This document shows, piece after piece, positions 55,402 through 64,000 of a stretch of DNA of 64,000 nucleotides (its first letter is position 1; each line of letters starts with the position of its first letter). The stretch covers positions 186,001 through 250,000 of the forward strand of contig NC_012028.1 of the NCBI RefSeq assembly GCF_000022205.1, in the 5' to 3' direction. The notes under the pieces are model-generated. The model was given only the letters and a program-made list of their open reading frames with translations. It did not search any database and was not told the DNA's origin. The stretch comes from Halorubrum lacusprofundi ATCC 49239. GTDB taxonomy: Archaea; Halobacteriota; Halobacteria; Halobacteriales; Haloferacaceae. The position numbers and the translations under genes are program-made.

Positions 55402-56331
55402 ATGACACAGTTCAACGGATTCAGCAGAGCAGGCGAGGCGGAAGTCACGCGAGCGATCACCGAAGAGTTCGCCGACGAGTTCATGGATTACACCGAAAGC
55501 GACGTCATCATCGTCGGTGGCGGTCCCTCGGGGCTGATGGCCGCCAAGGAGCTCGCCGAACAGGGTGTGAAGGTCATGGTCGTCGAGAAAAACAACTATC
55601 TCGGCGGCGGCTTCTGGCTCGGTGGCTTCCTGATGAACACGCTCACCGTCCGCGAACCGGCCGACGAAGTGCTCGACGAACTCGACGTGCCGCATCAGGA
55701 AAGCGAGGAGGTAGAGGGGCTCCACACCGCCAAAGGCCCCCACGCCTGTTCGGCGCTTATCAACGCGGCCTGCGATGCCGGTGCCAAAATCCAGAACATG
55801 ACCGAGTTCACCGACATCGTCGTTCGAGAGAACCACCGCGTCGCTGGCATTGTCATGAACTGGACGCCAGTCCACGCCCTCCCACGTGAGCTCACGTGTG
55901 TCGACCCAATCGCCGTCGAATCCGAACTCGTTATCGACGCCACCGGCCACGAGGCCGTCGTCGTCTCGAAACTCCAGGAACGTGGCGTCCTCGACGCGAA
56001 AGGAATCAGCCACGCTGAGGAGCACAACACCGGGATGGACCAGAGCGAGGACGGCGAATACGGTGCGCCCGGTCACGACTCGCCGGGCCACGACTCGATG
56101 TGGATCACCGAGAGCGAAGACGTCGTCGTCGAGGAGACTGGCAAAGTCCACGACGGCGTGATCGCCACCGGTCTTGCCACGGCGACCACCCATGGCCTGC
56201 CGCGGATGGGCCCAACGTTCGGTGCCATGCTGCTGTCCGGCAAGCGCGCTGCCTCCATCGCGCTTGACGAACTCGGCGAAGACGGCTCGGCGGTCGACTT
56301 CTCGGTCGCCCCGTCGCCTGCTGACGACTAA
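55402..56331 (+). CDS. thi4: thiazole synthase Thi4
   Basis: 309 aa. NAD/FAD-binding motif [17 protein letters not shown] (about residues 33-49) and the glycine-rich [10 protein letters not shown]. The active-site region is PRELTCVDP: a Cys lies where yeast Thi4 has its sulfur-donor Cys and many archaea have His. [16 protein letters not shown] is the second dinucleotide motif. It makes the thiazole part of thiamin from NAD and glycine. Start at ATG 55402 gives the usual N-terminus. Confidence 0.92.
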   Translation: MTQFNGFSRAGEAEVTRAITEEFADEFMDYTESDVIIVGGGPSGLMAAKELAEQGVKVMVVEKNNYLGGGFWLGGFLMNTLTVREPADEVLDELDVPHQESEEVEGLHTAKGPHACSALINAACDAGAKIQNMTEFTDIVVRENHRVAGIVMNWTPVHALPRELTCVDPIAVESELVIDATGHEAVVVSKLQERGVLDAKGISHAEEHNTGMDQSEDGEYGAPGHDSPGHDSMWITESEDVVVEETGKVHDGVIATGLATATTHGLPRMGPTFGAMLLSGKRAASIALDELGEDGSAVDFSVAPSPADD

Positions 56332-56413
56332 CTCCCTTCTGCTCCCCCCACGCACTCTCCCTCCCACCTCCCGTTGCCGAACCGCTCTTGTCGACTGCGA
56401 GCCAACGGGCCGT

Positions 56414-56968
56414 ATGTACGTGCTGGGCCACGTCGGCATCTCGCTGCTGTTGTACGCGCCGCTTGCGTGGCTGTTGCTGTCGACTGGCCAGCCAGCGGTG
56501 GCAGCGCTTACCGGACTGCTGATGATCGTGCTCGCGCCACTACCGGATCTCGACACCTACACCGACCGACTCGACCATCGCGGCCCGACCCACACCGTCT
56601 GGTTCGCTCTCGGTGTCGGTCTCGTAACTGCTCTCGTCGCCGGTGTTAGCGCGGTCGCTGGCGGTGCTATCGTCGGGAGTAGCCACTCACTACCACCGGT
56701 TTGGGTGGCTGGTTGGTTCGGCACGGTGTCGACGCTCACGGTGCTGGGCCATCTGGCCGGAGATATGCTCACGCCGATGGGTGTCTGGCCGTTTCGCCCG
56801 CTCTCAGCGTGGCACTATACAGCAGAGTTGACACCGTCGAAAAATCCGCGGGCGAACCGACTCTGTTTCGCGGCTGGCGTCGTGATCCTAACACTGACGC
56901 TACTTGCGACAGGCAGTCATGAAAGTATACAGCGGGTAGTTGTCGGCTGTTTGGGATGTGGATCGTAA
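56414..56968 (+). CDS. membrane-bound metal-dependent hydrolase (DUF457/YdjM)
   Basis: 184 aa. It has four to five membrane segments, with conserved metal-type motifs LPDLDTYTDRLDHRGPTHT and LGHLAGDMLTPMG, the hallmark of the YdjM/DUF457 family. Substrate is unknown. It follows thi4 by 82 bp in the same direction; cotranscription is possible. Confidence 0.8.
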   Translation: MYVLGHVGISLLLYAPLAWLLLSTGQPAVAALTGLLMIVLAPLPDLDTYTDRLDHRGPTHTVWFALGVGLVTALVAGVSAVAGGAIVGSSHSLPPVWVAGWFGTVSTLTVLGHLAGDMLTPMGVWPFRPLSAWHYTAELTPSKNPRANRLCFAAGVVILTLTLLATGSHESIQRVVVGCLGCGS

Positions 56969-57264
56969 CCCCGAGTAGTAACTGAACCCTACTGAAACCT
57001 CTGTCGACGATTCAGTGACGGTGTCGCCAGCAACGGGGCCCCTCTATACTTACGCAGAATGATGATCGGAAACAATCAAAATGAGATAGATGCGAGGTCG
57101 TATGATCGATACCAGTTACGGTAGATAATACACTAAATGCCGCTAAAAAGGACTTATAGCGGCTATAAACGTCATTTTGCGATTATTCAAGATCACAGAC
57201 GATGATTGTATACGAAAAACAATCCACAGGATTTATTATGTATGGGTTTAGCATGATTATTTGC
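56969..57264. other. upstream region of the solute-binding gene
   Basis: No gene. It contains the inverted repeat GCCGCTA-N11-TAGCGGC (57139-57163), followed at once by a TATAAA box, and further on a TTTATTATG near 57232, about 30 bp before the ATG at 57265. The start of the stretch (TGAAACCTCTG) resembles short sequences at 2695 and 37473 that may be IS ends. Confidence 0.45.
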
Positions 57265-58040
57265 ATGAAAGATACACACTACAAAACTCGTCGTCGGTTC
57301 ATCACCGGCGTGGGAGCGACCGGTGCAGTTGCGCTTGCAGGGTGTACTGATTCCAACGACAGCGGCTCGTCCGGCGCGACAGCGGGCTCCGGATCCGAAT
57401 CGATGGCCGATGAGATCGTGTTCTACAACTCCGGGTCACTGGAGTTCGACCCCGGAACGGAAACGAACATCGAACGGTTCGAAGAAGAGACCGGAATCAG
57501 CGTGGAGGTCAACGAGGTTCCGTGGAGCAATCTAAAAACCAGCCTCACCACGATCTGGCGGAACGAGGACAACAAGGTCGACGCGTTCAACGGTCCGACG
57601 TGGTGGCTCGCCGACTTCGTCAGCTCCGGATGGCTCGAACCGCTCGGACTCGGCGATGACCACATGTCTAAGTTCCCGGATTCGCTCACGAATCTGGTTC
57701 AGTTCGACGGTCAGACGTATATGGCCCCGGAGTTCGGCAAATGGGGCAGCTACCTCTACGACCAGCAGTATCTCGAACAACAGGGATTCGAATCACCACC
57801 GGACACGTGGGACGAGGTGCTTGAACAGGGTGAACAGCTCGCGAGCGACGACAAGGCGGGCTTCGCGTTCACGTGGTCCGATAAGTCAGTGTTCACGTTC
57901 AAGCAGTTCCTGTATCAGGCGGGCGGGCAGCTGTTCAACGACAGCAACGAACCAACGTTCGTCGAGGAGGGCGTCGAAGTGTTGGAGTTCTTCGACCAAC
58001 TCCGCGAGCGGAACATCATCCCCGACGGCATGTCCAGTCT
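57265..58040 (+). pseudogene. Tat lipoprotein solute-binding protein, 5' part
   Basis: It starts MKDTHYKTRRRFITGVGATG. The twin-arginine signal RRRFITG and the lipobox LAGC show export and lipid anchoring. The mature part (IVFYNSGSLEF, RFEEETGISVEVNEVPW, GKWGSYLYDQQYLEQQGF) is of the sugar-type extracellular solute-binding fold. It is cut by ISH3 copy 3 after DGMSSL. The frame continues exactly at 59445 once the IS and one AGTCT are removed. The thiamin neighbourhood suggests a thiamin or pyrimidine ligand, but the fold does not prove it. Confidence 0.85.
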
Positions 58041-59439
58041 CAGTACTTCACAAAGCCGCTTAGTTAGAACGTCTGCTTGCTGAAGGTGTGTCTAAAACCA
58101 AACAAGCAGACGGTGAGATCCACGAGGACCAGCTTCTTAACTTTCTCGTCAACCGCCTTGACGAGGAAGTTTCGCTCTCGTTAGCCAATAACGCTGAAAT
58201 CACTGCTGAAGACATCTATGAGGTCCTCGTCGGCGCTTGCGCCGACGGGACCTCTGTCTCTACGCTCTGTGCGTCGAGCCAGAACTCACCCGCTGGGAAC
58301 ACGGTCCTCTACCATCTTCGGACGAAGTTCGAGCCGGAACGGCTCGAACGAGTCGCTAACACGCTCCTGCGAAAGGATCTCGATGAATTGCTCCCCGAAC
58401 AGGTGGAGGTCTGCGCAGACCTCCACCTGCGGCCCTACTACGGTGACGAAGACGACACAGACGGCCTCTATCACTCGGTAGCGAAGCGTGGAACCACTGC
58501 GTTCCACGCCTATGCCACACTCTACGCGCGTGTGAAGAACAAACGCTACACGCTGGCGGTACGCCGTCTCAAAGACGGCGATACCGCAAGTAGTGTCCTC
58601 GCTGAGTTCTTCGGTGTCCTCGACGGCCTTGACGCCGGGGTCAAGGCCGTCTACCTTGATCGCGGATTCTACGACAGTAAGTGTCTCACGCTGCTTCAGG
58701 CGCACAATTACGCGTACGTGATCCCGATCATCCGGTGGGGTGAGGCGATTCAGCAAGAGCTCTCGGAAGGATGGAGTCGCGTCATTCAGCATGATCTGAC
58801 GGGGAAACTCGACGGTCACAGCTGGACCGTCGATTTTCCCGTCTACATCGACTGTACGTACCTAAATGGGAAGTATGACGAGAACGGTGTGGCGCGTCAC
58901 GGCTACGCCGCTGACGCGCCGTTCATCGACTCACCACGGGACGCTCGATACCACTACTCGAAACGCTTCGGTATCGAGTCAAGCTATCGCTTGTTTGAGC
59001 AAGCGATAGCGACAACGACAACACGAGATCCAACGGTACGGCTGCTGTACGTGGTGGTGAGTCTCCTCTTACAGAACGTCTGGCGGTACCTTCACTACGA
59101 GTATGTGGCGACGCCCCGCCGAGGCGGGCGTCGCCTCTGGTGGTGGCCGTACAAGGAGTTCGTCAATATGATTCGACGAGCTGCGTGGACGGCCCTCGCG
59201 GTGCGTCGGGCCGTCCCCGCGAATCGGCCACCTGACGACCGATTCCACCGCTAACCACCGACCGAGCAAGCCAGCGGAGTGAGTGGCGACGCTGTCGCGT
59301 CGGCGGCTGACCGCCGCCGACAGCGACAGCTCTCCGTCGATCCGTCCGTAATTCTCTCGTCGAGACCGTCAGTACAACCGCTTCGACACAGAACTCAGGC
59401 CGCAGAAACAGCTAGCCGAGGATGCTTTGTGAGGTACTG
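58041..59439 (+). mobile_element. ISH3 copy 3 with intact target duplication
   Basis: 1399 bp, same tips as the other copies. Flanked on both sides by AGTCT (58036-58040 and 59440-59444), the expected 5-bp duplication. This is therefore a simple insertion that has not recombined since, into the solute-binding protein gene. Confidence 0.95.
58088..59254 (+). CDS. ISH3 family transposase, copy 3
   Basis: 388 aa, identical to the protein at 7640. It is probably the source or a product of very recent transposition. Confidence 0.93.
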   Translation: MSKTKQADGEIHEDQLLNFLVNRLDEEVSLSLANNAEITAEDIYEVLVGACADGTSVSTLCASSQNSPAGNTVLYHLRTKFEPERLERVANTLLRKDLDELLPEQVEVCADLHLRPYYGDEDDTDGLYHSVAKRGTTAFHAYATLYARVKNKRYTLAVRRLKDGDTASSVLAEFFGVLDGLDAGVKAVYLDRGFYDSKCLTLLQAHNYAYVIPIIRWGEAIQQELSEGWSRVIQHDLTGKLDGHSWTVDFPVYIDCTYLNGKYDENGVARHGYAADAPFIDSPRDARYHYSKRFGIESSYRLFEQAIATTTTRDPTVRLLYVVVSLLLQNVWRYLHYEYVATPRRGGRRLWWWPYKEFVNMIRRAAWTALAVRRAVPANRPPDDRFHR

Positions 59440-59967
59440 AGTCTGGGCGAGGGTGGGATCGGTGACAACTTCGTCGCCGGTCAGTACGCGACGGTCGAAT
59501 CGTGGACGCCGCTCGGCTCCCGCGCGATCAGCGAATGGGAAGACGGTCGACTCGGGAGCGCACGACCGCCGAAAGGGCCCGAGTCGCGCGCCACGTTCCA
59601 AGACACGAACGGGATCAGCGTCTCGGCGTTCTCCGAGCGAAAGGACGCTGCCAAGGAGTTCGCGCGGTTCATGACCACCCGCAGTTCGTCGAAAAACAAC
59701 ATGCTCGTCGAAGGGAACCCCAGCGTCGTCCCGGACGTCTACGAGGACGACGAGATTCAGGCAGAGTACCCCTCCGAACTGCTCGATGACATGCGGTTCA
59801 ATCTCGAAAACGCGCAGGGCGAGAACTACATGGCTCAGCCACAGGTCGACGATTACCTCAACGAACAGATCACTCAGGCGTTGCTGGGTAATAAAGAACC
59901 CCGAGCCGCACTCGAAGATGCCTACGCCAACATCGAACGCCTCTACCAAGACATCGGCCTGATCTAA
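59440..59967 (+). pseudogene. solute-binding protein, 3' part
   Basis: Continues the gene from 58040: LGEGGIGDNFVAGQYATVES, WTPLGSRAISEW, VSAFSERKDAAKEFARFM and on to IERLYQDIGLI and a stop at 59967. The joined gene would encode about 430 aa, normal for the family. No start of its own is likely. Confidence 0.85.
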
Positions 59968-59990
59968 GGGCAAATACTTTTATATTTATT

Positions 59991-60255
59991 ATGTCGGTAG
60001 AAAAAAATGACCTGCGTCGGAAACTCGACAGGCTGTTCGTACCGCTGACCGTTGGGCCGACGCTCATCTGGATAGCGGCGATCATCGTCTACCCGACGGT
60101 TAAGCTGCTTCTCAGTAGCCTGCAGTTCCGGAACCCCGTCACCAGCGAGATGGAGTTCGTCGGGCTCCGGAACTTCCGGCGGCTCCTGTTCGCCCGGGAG
60201 GGAGGCGATGCCGTGTTAGGAGTGTTCAGCCCCAACTTCGTTTCGTTCACGACGA
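59991..60255 (+). pseudogene. ABC permease N-terminal fragment
   Basis: MSVEKNDLRRKLDRLFVPL, then a first membrane helix (PTLIWIAAIIVYPTVKLLL) and the usual MalF-type loop (FVGLRNFRRLLF), up to NFVSFTTNT. The family would continue with several more helices, but the sequence turns into an IS200/IS605 right end at about 60256. This was the permease of the solute-binding protein upstream (23 bp apart); the rest of the operon is gone. Confidence 0.75.
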
Positions 60256-60425
60256 ACACAATGGGGTGACAGACGTGAACGTCCCACTGGATAGCGAGGA
60301 CCCTACGGGCACGAGATGTCAGAGCGGACCAAAGCGCAGGAATCGGTGGTGGTCGGGACGCGACTGCGGTTACTGAAGATGCAAGGCTAAAGCCTCGCCC
60401 TTGATTCAGCGCGGGGAGGATATCA
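60256..60425 (+). mobile_element. IS200/IS605-type right-end relic
   Basis: About 170 bp ending with a hairpin-like GCCTCGCCC/GCGCGGGG and GGATATCA, close to the usual GGATGTCA tip. There is no left end and no tnpB. Its last three bases provide the stop codon of the tenA gene on the other strand. Confidence 0.5.
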
Positions 60426-61106
60426 AGCGTAGGCCATCTCGAAGAACGCGATTTCGAGAGCCACGGTTCGGCAGAAGAGTCTCTGGACGCGATGCTGTCG
60501 GCGCTCGCCGAGCTTCGGTCCGTACTCGTCGAGTTCGCTTCGCAGCCACGCGACGAACGCCTCGAATTCGGACGTGTCGTGAAGCTCGATCCACTCGCGC
60601 AGATAGAACTCCTCGGGGACTCCTGAGGCCGCTGTTGCCCATGTCAGGTAGATCCATTCCGCTGGCACCAACACCGCGAGCGTCTCCTCGTACTCCCCTT
60701 CGAGCGCGGCTCGGGTCAGCAGGTCTTCGAACGCCTCGGTAGCGTCGGCTGGCACAGGATCTGTTCGCTCGTCAGGGGACACTCCCAGTGCGTCAAACGA
60801 ACGCTCGAAGTAGTCGTTCTCCTCGTCGGTCAACGTCCCGAGGAAGCCGGTCAACGAGGCCTTGGCGTCCATAGTCGGCGCTTGACCGACCGCGTAGCCG
60901 AACACGCCGGTGAGCGTCCACACAAACGCGTAATCTTGGACGAGGTAGCGCCGGAAGACGGCGTCATCGACCGTCCCGTCGGCGAGTTCATGCACGAAGC
61001 GGTGTTCGACGGCGTCGGTCCAGTCCGGTTCCGATCGCGCTCGCAGCCAGTCTGTGAATCGCGCGTCTGTCCGATCGGTCGCGTACGCATCGAACGTGGC
61101 GGTCAC
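60423..61106 (-). CDS. tenA: TenA family protein, TenA_E type
   Basis: About 227 aa from GTG 61106 (GTGA overlap with the upstream tenA stop); an ATG at 61130 is the alternative. Family features: HRFVHELADGTVDD, RRYLVQDYAFVWTL, AEWIYLTWA and a C-terminal FFEMAYA. At the usual catalytic Cys position it has VPAEW, with Glu, which marks the TenA_E subgroup. TenA enzymes salvage thiamin pyrimidine. The stop codon lies in an IS tip, so the last residues may be altered. Confidence 0.85.
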   Translation of the reverse strand: MTATFDAYATDRTDARFTDWLRARSEPDWTDAVEHRFVHELADGTVDDAVFRRYLVQDYAFVWTLTGVFGYAVGQAPTMDAKASLTGFLGTLTDEENDYFERSFDALGVSPDERTDPVPADATEAFEDLLTRAALEGEYEETLAVLVPAEWIYLTWATAASGVPEEFYLREWIELHDTSEFEAFVAWLRSELDEYGPKLGERRQHRVQRLFCRTVALEIAFFEMAYA

Positions 61107-61768
61107 ACCTCCCACGCCTCCTGGCGCCATGCGGCGTCCCAGAACCGGTACTCGTAGCGCGCCGACGTGACGAACAACTCGCGGTAACGCTCACGGTCGC
61201 TCTCGGTCGCATTAGTGGCTACGTCGTTCATCAGTCCCTTGCACCAGTCCGTGAGTTCCGTGAACTCCTCGCCCGAGTACATGTCGATCCACGTGGCGTA
61301 CCGCTCGTCGTCCGACTCGCCGCTCGCAGCGAGGCGCGTGCCCGTTTCGTTAAATCCCCACATGCACGGCAGGAGGGCGGCCACAGTATCACCGAACGTT
61401 CCGAGCGCCGCGGTGCGCACGAGGAAGTCGGTGTATGCACGCGTCGTCGGCGACGGAGTCGTGGCTTCCAGCTCGGCTTCGCCGATGCCGAACTCTTCAG
61501 CGTACGAGCGATGGAGGTCCATCTCGACGGTGACGGTCGATTCGAGGAGGTCGGCGAACGTTCCCATGTGGTCGAGCGTGGACGCCTTCGAGGCGCCGAG
61601 TGCGAATAGCCGGCTGTACTCGATCAGGTAAACGTAGTCCTGCCGGACCCAGTACCGAAACGGCGCTTCGTCGAGCGTCCCCTGGCCGAGCTCGCGGACC
61701 ATCGGATGGTCGAGGATGGCCTCCCACATTCGATCGGCTTCCTCGCGGATTTCGTCCGTGAACGTCAT
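61103..61768 (-). CDS. tenA: aminopyrimidine aminohydrolase, TenA_C type
   Basis: 221 aa from ATG 61768. HPMVRELGQGTLDEAPFRYW, VRQDYVYLIEYSRLFALG and LLPCMWGFNETG carry the active-site Cys. The C-terminal YEYRFWDAAW is typical. TenA_C hydrolyses aminomethyl-pyrimidine from broken thiamin to HMP, which ThiD then phosphorylates. First gene of the leftward pair, divergent from thiD-thiN with 61 bp between. Confidence 0.9.
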   Translation of the reverse strand: MTFTDEIREEADRMWEAILDHPMVRELGQGTLDEAPFRYWVRQDYVYLIEYSRLFALGASKASTLDHMGTFADLLESTVTVEMDLHRSYAEEFGIGEAELEATTPSPTTRAYTDFLVRTAALGTFGDTVAALLPCMWGFNETGTRLAASGESDDERYATWIDMYSGEEFTELTDWCKGLMNDVATNATESDRERYRELFVTSARYEYRFWDAAWRQEAWEV

Positions 61769-61814
61769 GGCAGTGGAATAGGTGACGGATCCGAAAAGAG
61801 TTATGATGGAGTTG

Positions 61815-61829
61815 TATAATACTATTATA
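61815..61829. promoter_or_regulatory. perfect palindrome in the tenA/thiD-thiN intergenic region
   Basis: TATAATA-C-TATTATA, a 15-bp perfect inverted repeat, ends at the base before the thiD-thiN ATG and lies 47 bp from the tenA start. It may combine a TATA box with an operator for a thiamin regulator such as ThiR. AT-rich palindromes can arise by chance, so the call is tentative. Confidence 0.45.
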
Positions 61830-63191
61830 ATGACGCGCAAGCCAGCTCCCGACTCACGTCCCGTCGTGCTCACGATCGCAGGCAGTGACTCCGGTGGCGG
61901 CGCCGGGATTCAGGCTGATCTCAAGACGATAGAGGCGGGCGGAGCATTCGGGACAAGTGCCATCACGGCCGTCACAGCACAGAACACGCTGGGCGTCGTG
62001 TCGTCGCACGTCCTCCCCATCGAGGAGATCGACGCGCAGATCGACGCTGTCCTATCCGACTTTGACGTCCGTGCGGTAAAGACTGGGATGCTCGCAACTG
62101 CGCCCGTTATCGCGGTCGTCACGGAGTACGTCGACGACCTCGACGTGCCGGTGGTCGTCGATCCCGTGATGGTCGCCGCCACAGGCGACCGTCTGCTCGC
62201 TCCCGACGCCGAGAACGTCTACGAAGACCTGCTCGCACACGCGGCACTTACGACGCCCAATGCTGATGAAGCCGAGGTGCTCACAGGGATTGAACTCACG
62301 GATCACGAGGGGACAATCCAGGCCGGGAAAGCACTGCTTGAAACCGGCGTCGATGCCGCGCTCGTCAAGGGTGGGCACGTCCCTACTGACCGAGTCCGAG
62401 ATGTACTCGTTACGGCAGACGATGTCAAAACATACGAACACCCGCGAGTCGATACTGACGCGACCCATGGCTCGGGGTGTACGCTCGCGAGCGCAATCAC
62501 GACCCGCCTCGCGCACGACGAACCGCTCGCCGACGCTGTCGATGCCGGCGTCTCGTTCATCGAACGGGCCGTTCGCTACCACCTCGATGTGGGCGAAGGG
62601 CCTGGGTCGGTCCATCATATGGTGGCACTACGCGAGCGTGCAGCCCGCCAGCGCACCCAAGAAGACGTTGAAGGCATCGTCCGGCAGTTCGTCGAGGGCG
62701 ACGTGTCACGGCTTGTACCCGAGGTGGGGATGAACGTCGTCGGGGCGACGCCCTACGCCGAGGAACCAGGGGAGACGGCCGCCGTGGAGGGGCGAATTAC
62801 CCGAACCCTGTCGGGGATCAATCCTAATCGAGGGGTGCGATTCGGCGCATCGAGCCACGTCGCTCGCTTTTTGTTGTCGGCCCGCGAGTTCGACCCATCG
62901 GTTCGGTTCGCTGTCAACTGTCGGTTCGACGACGAGATTGAGGACGCGCTCGGCATACTTGACGGACCGGCCGTTGAACTCGACCGGACCACCGAGCCCG
63001 AACCGGATGTAGAAGGAAGCACCATGGGGTGGGTCGCGCACCGAGCATTCGAACGTGCTGACGGAACGCCCGCTGCCGTCTACGACCGAGGTGACCTCGG
63101 CAAGGAAGCCATCACGCGGCTCCTCGCACCCGACCCGGAGACGGCTATCGACCAGGCACTCGCGCTTGCCGAGGTAATCGGGGGCGGCTGA
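61830..63191 (+). CDS. thiDN: bifunctional HMP-P kinase / thiamin-phosphate synthase (ThiD-ThiN)
   Basis: 453 aa from ATG 61830. ThiD part (about 1-265): TIAGSDSGGGAGIQADLKT, VVDPVMVAATGDRL and ATHGSGCTLASAI (anion hole and catalytic Cys). ThiN part (about 285-450): VPEVGMNVVGATPYAEEP, GASSHVARFLLSARE and GKEAITRLL. It phosphorylates HMP twice and joins it to thiazole phosphate; ThiN replaces ThiE in archaea. With thi4 and tenA it covers both halves of thiamin. Confidence 0.93.
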   Translation: MTRKPAPDSRPVVLTIAGSDSGGGAGIQADLKTIEAGGAFGTSAITAVTAQNTLGVVSSHVLPIEEIDAQIDAVLSDFDVRAVKTGMLATAPVIAVVTEYVDDLDVPVVVDPVMVAATGDRLLAPDAENVYEDLLAHAALTTPNADEAEVLTGIELTDHEGTIQAGKALLETGVDAALVKGGHVPTDRVRDVLVTADDVKTYEHPRVDTDATHGSGCTLASAITTRLAHDEPLADAVDAGVSFIERAVRYHLDVGEGPGSVHHMVALRERAARQRTQEDVEGIVRQFVEGDVSRLVPEVGMNVVGATPYAEEPGETAAVEGRITRTLSGINPNRGVRFGASSHVARFLLSAREFDPSVRFAVNCRFDDEIEDALGILDGPAVELDRTTEPEPDVEGSTMGWVAHRAFERADGTPAAVYDRGDLGKEAITRLLAPDPETAIDQALALAEVIGGG

Positions 63192-63334
63192 AGAGTCTGT
63201 CCAAAAAACATTCTTCTTACCGGTATACAGGGCTACTGAACGATATAACCGACTCTAAGGCCGTGATATTTGACTCGAAAATGTTTGATTGGACAGGCTC
63301 AATAGTCATGCCCTTTGAGCCTATATGCCCACGT

Positions 63335-63541
63335 ATGCAGCGAAAGACGATCTCTGTTACCGGGATGTCGTGCAACGGCTGCGAACAGACCGTCGGAAAC
63401 GCCCTCAAAACCATTGACGGTGTGACCCGCGTCGACGCCGACCACGAGGGCGACACCGTCGAAATCGTCGTCGAAGAGACCGTGACCGACGACGACCTCC
63501 ACGCCGCCATCGAGCAGGCCGGCTACGACGTAGCGGCCTAA
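63335..63541 (+). CDS. copZ: copper chaperone / HMA-domain protein
   Basis: 68 aa from ATG 63335. The metal-binding motif MSCNGCEQTV (CxxC) is near residues 11-15; the rest is the ferredoxin-like HMA fold ending AGYDVAA. A longer start at 63263 is unlikely because the family begins just before the motif. It converges with the copper ATPase gene and their stops overlap by 4 bp. It should pass Cu(I) to that pump. Confidence 0.88.
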   Translation: MQRKTISVTGMSCNGCEQTVGNALKTIDGVTRVDADHEGDTVEIVVEETVTDDDLHAAIEQAGYDVAA

Positions 63542-64000
63542 TCGGCCGTCGTTGGATCTTTCCCGCTCGTATCGCTCCCTTGGACGGCGAAGTCGGTATT
63601 GACGCCCTCGCCCGAGAGGAGTTGCCCGCCAAAGCTGTTTGCGAGCACAGCCGAGACTGAGAGTACCATCGCGATCATCGCGAACACGGGGTGGACGAGG
63701 CCGGTCGTTGCGGCCGCCACACCGATGCCGTTGAACGAGAAGGCGACGATGAGGTTCTGTCGCGTCTTGCGGTAGCTCTCTTTGCCGATCTCATAGGCAT
63801 CCATCACACCACCGAGTCGGTCTCCCATCAGCACGATGTCGGCCGATTCGATGGCGATGTCCGTGCCTGCGCCGATGGCGATGCCGATGTCGGCCTGCGT
63901 GAGGGCGGGTGCGTCATTGATGCCGTCCCCGACCATCGCCACGCGGTGACCGTCATCCTGGAGACGCCCAATCTCCTCGCGCTTTTCGTCGGGTAGGACA
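63538..64000 (-). CDS. copA: copper-translocating P-type ATPase (C-terminal part; 5' end off window)
   Basis: Open at the window edge. It shows the hinge motif MVGDGINDAPAL, then IAIGAGTDIAIESADIVLM and two C-terminal membrane helices (NLIVAFSFNGIGVAAATTG and VFAMIAMVLSVSAVLANS). The SxxSVxxNS end region is typical of P1B copper pumps. The tail after residue ~115 of this part is acidic. Its partner chaperone lies next to it. Confidence 0.9.
   Translation of the reverse strand, partial: VLPDEKREEIGRLQDDGHRVAMVGDGINDAPALTQADIGIAIGAGTDIAIESADIVLMGDRLGGVMDAYEIGKESYRKTRQNLIVAFSFNGIGVAAATTGLVHPVFAMIAMVLSVSAVLANSFGGQLLSGEGVNTDFAVQGSDTSGKDPTTAD

Noticed and set aside
55393-56556. 387-aa minus-strand frame
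   Set aside because: Antisense of thi4, whose dinucleotide-binding motifs are unmistakable.

Overview
The window is haloarchaeal (class Halobacteria). The proteins are strongly acidic, the DNA is GC-rich, and several starts look leaderless with a TATA-like box about 25 nt upstream. It carries an S-layer glycoprotein with a PGF-type C-terminus, an Orc1/Cdc6 replicon and ISH3 insertion sequences. I could not fix the species; a Halorubrum-like genome is a reasonable guess.

Layout. 1-7592 looks like chromosomal background: a DUF7544-type membrane protein, other membrane proteins, an ABC-2 type exporter pair and decayed genes. Three 1399-bp ISH3 copies with the same transposase follow at 7593, 53072 and 58041. 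The ~44 kb between copies 1 and 2 reads as an integrated, rearranged plasmid or conjugative element. It holds a tyrosine recombinase beside a dif-like palindrome (10.2-11.6 kb), an nrdR-nrdB-nrdA ribonucleotide reductase operon with candidate NrdR boxes (14.1-17.5 kb), a cluster of small provirus-type genes around an operator array (20.3-22.4 kb), and an Orc1/Cdc6 gene with five ORB-like repeats (23.2-24.9 kb). Next come conjugation genes (TrbL/VirB6-like, VirB4; 27.0-31.7 kb), a PrimPol-like replication protein, a 1181-aa HerA/coupling ATPase, a TumE-type toxin-antitoxin pair, an ArdC-like protein followed by a GHKL-ATPase/HExxH fusion (39.8-42.4 kb), an OB-fold protein, a ten-repeat homing-endonuclease-associated-repeat protein and the S-layer gene (48.4-51.0 kb).

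54.5-63.2 kb is a thiamin region: thi4, a Tat lipoprotein solute-binding gene split by ISH3 copy 3, a broken permease, two tenA paralogues and a thiD-thiN fusion. The window ends in copZ and the 3' part of a copper P-type ATPase gene.

A recurring theme is IS200/IS605 (IS1341-type) elements without tnpA: two intact tnpB copies, one truncated tnpB, and at least five tnpB-less derivatives. The derivatives keep the element tips, and some keep a structured 3' region resembling the omega-RNA scaffold. Two derivatives share one deletion junction, and a third decayed copy shows compensatory stem changes. Many genes are truncated exactly at IS boundaries, so this is a heavily shuffled accessory region.
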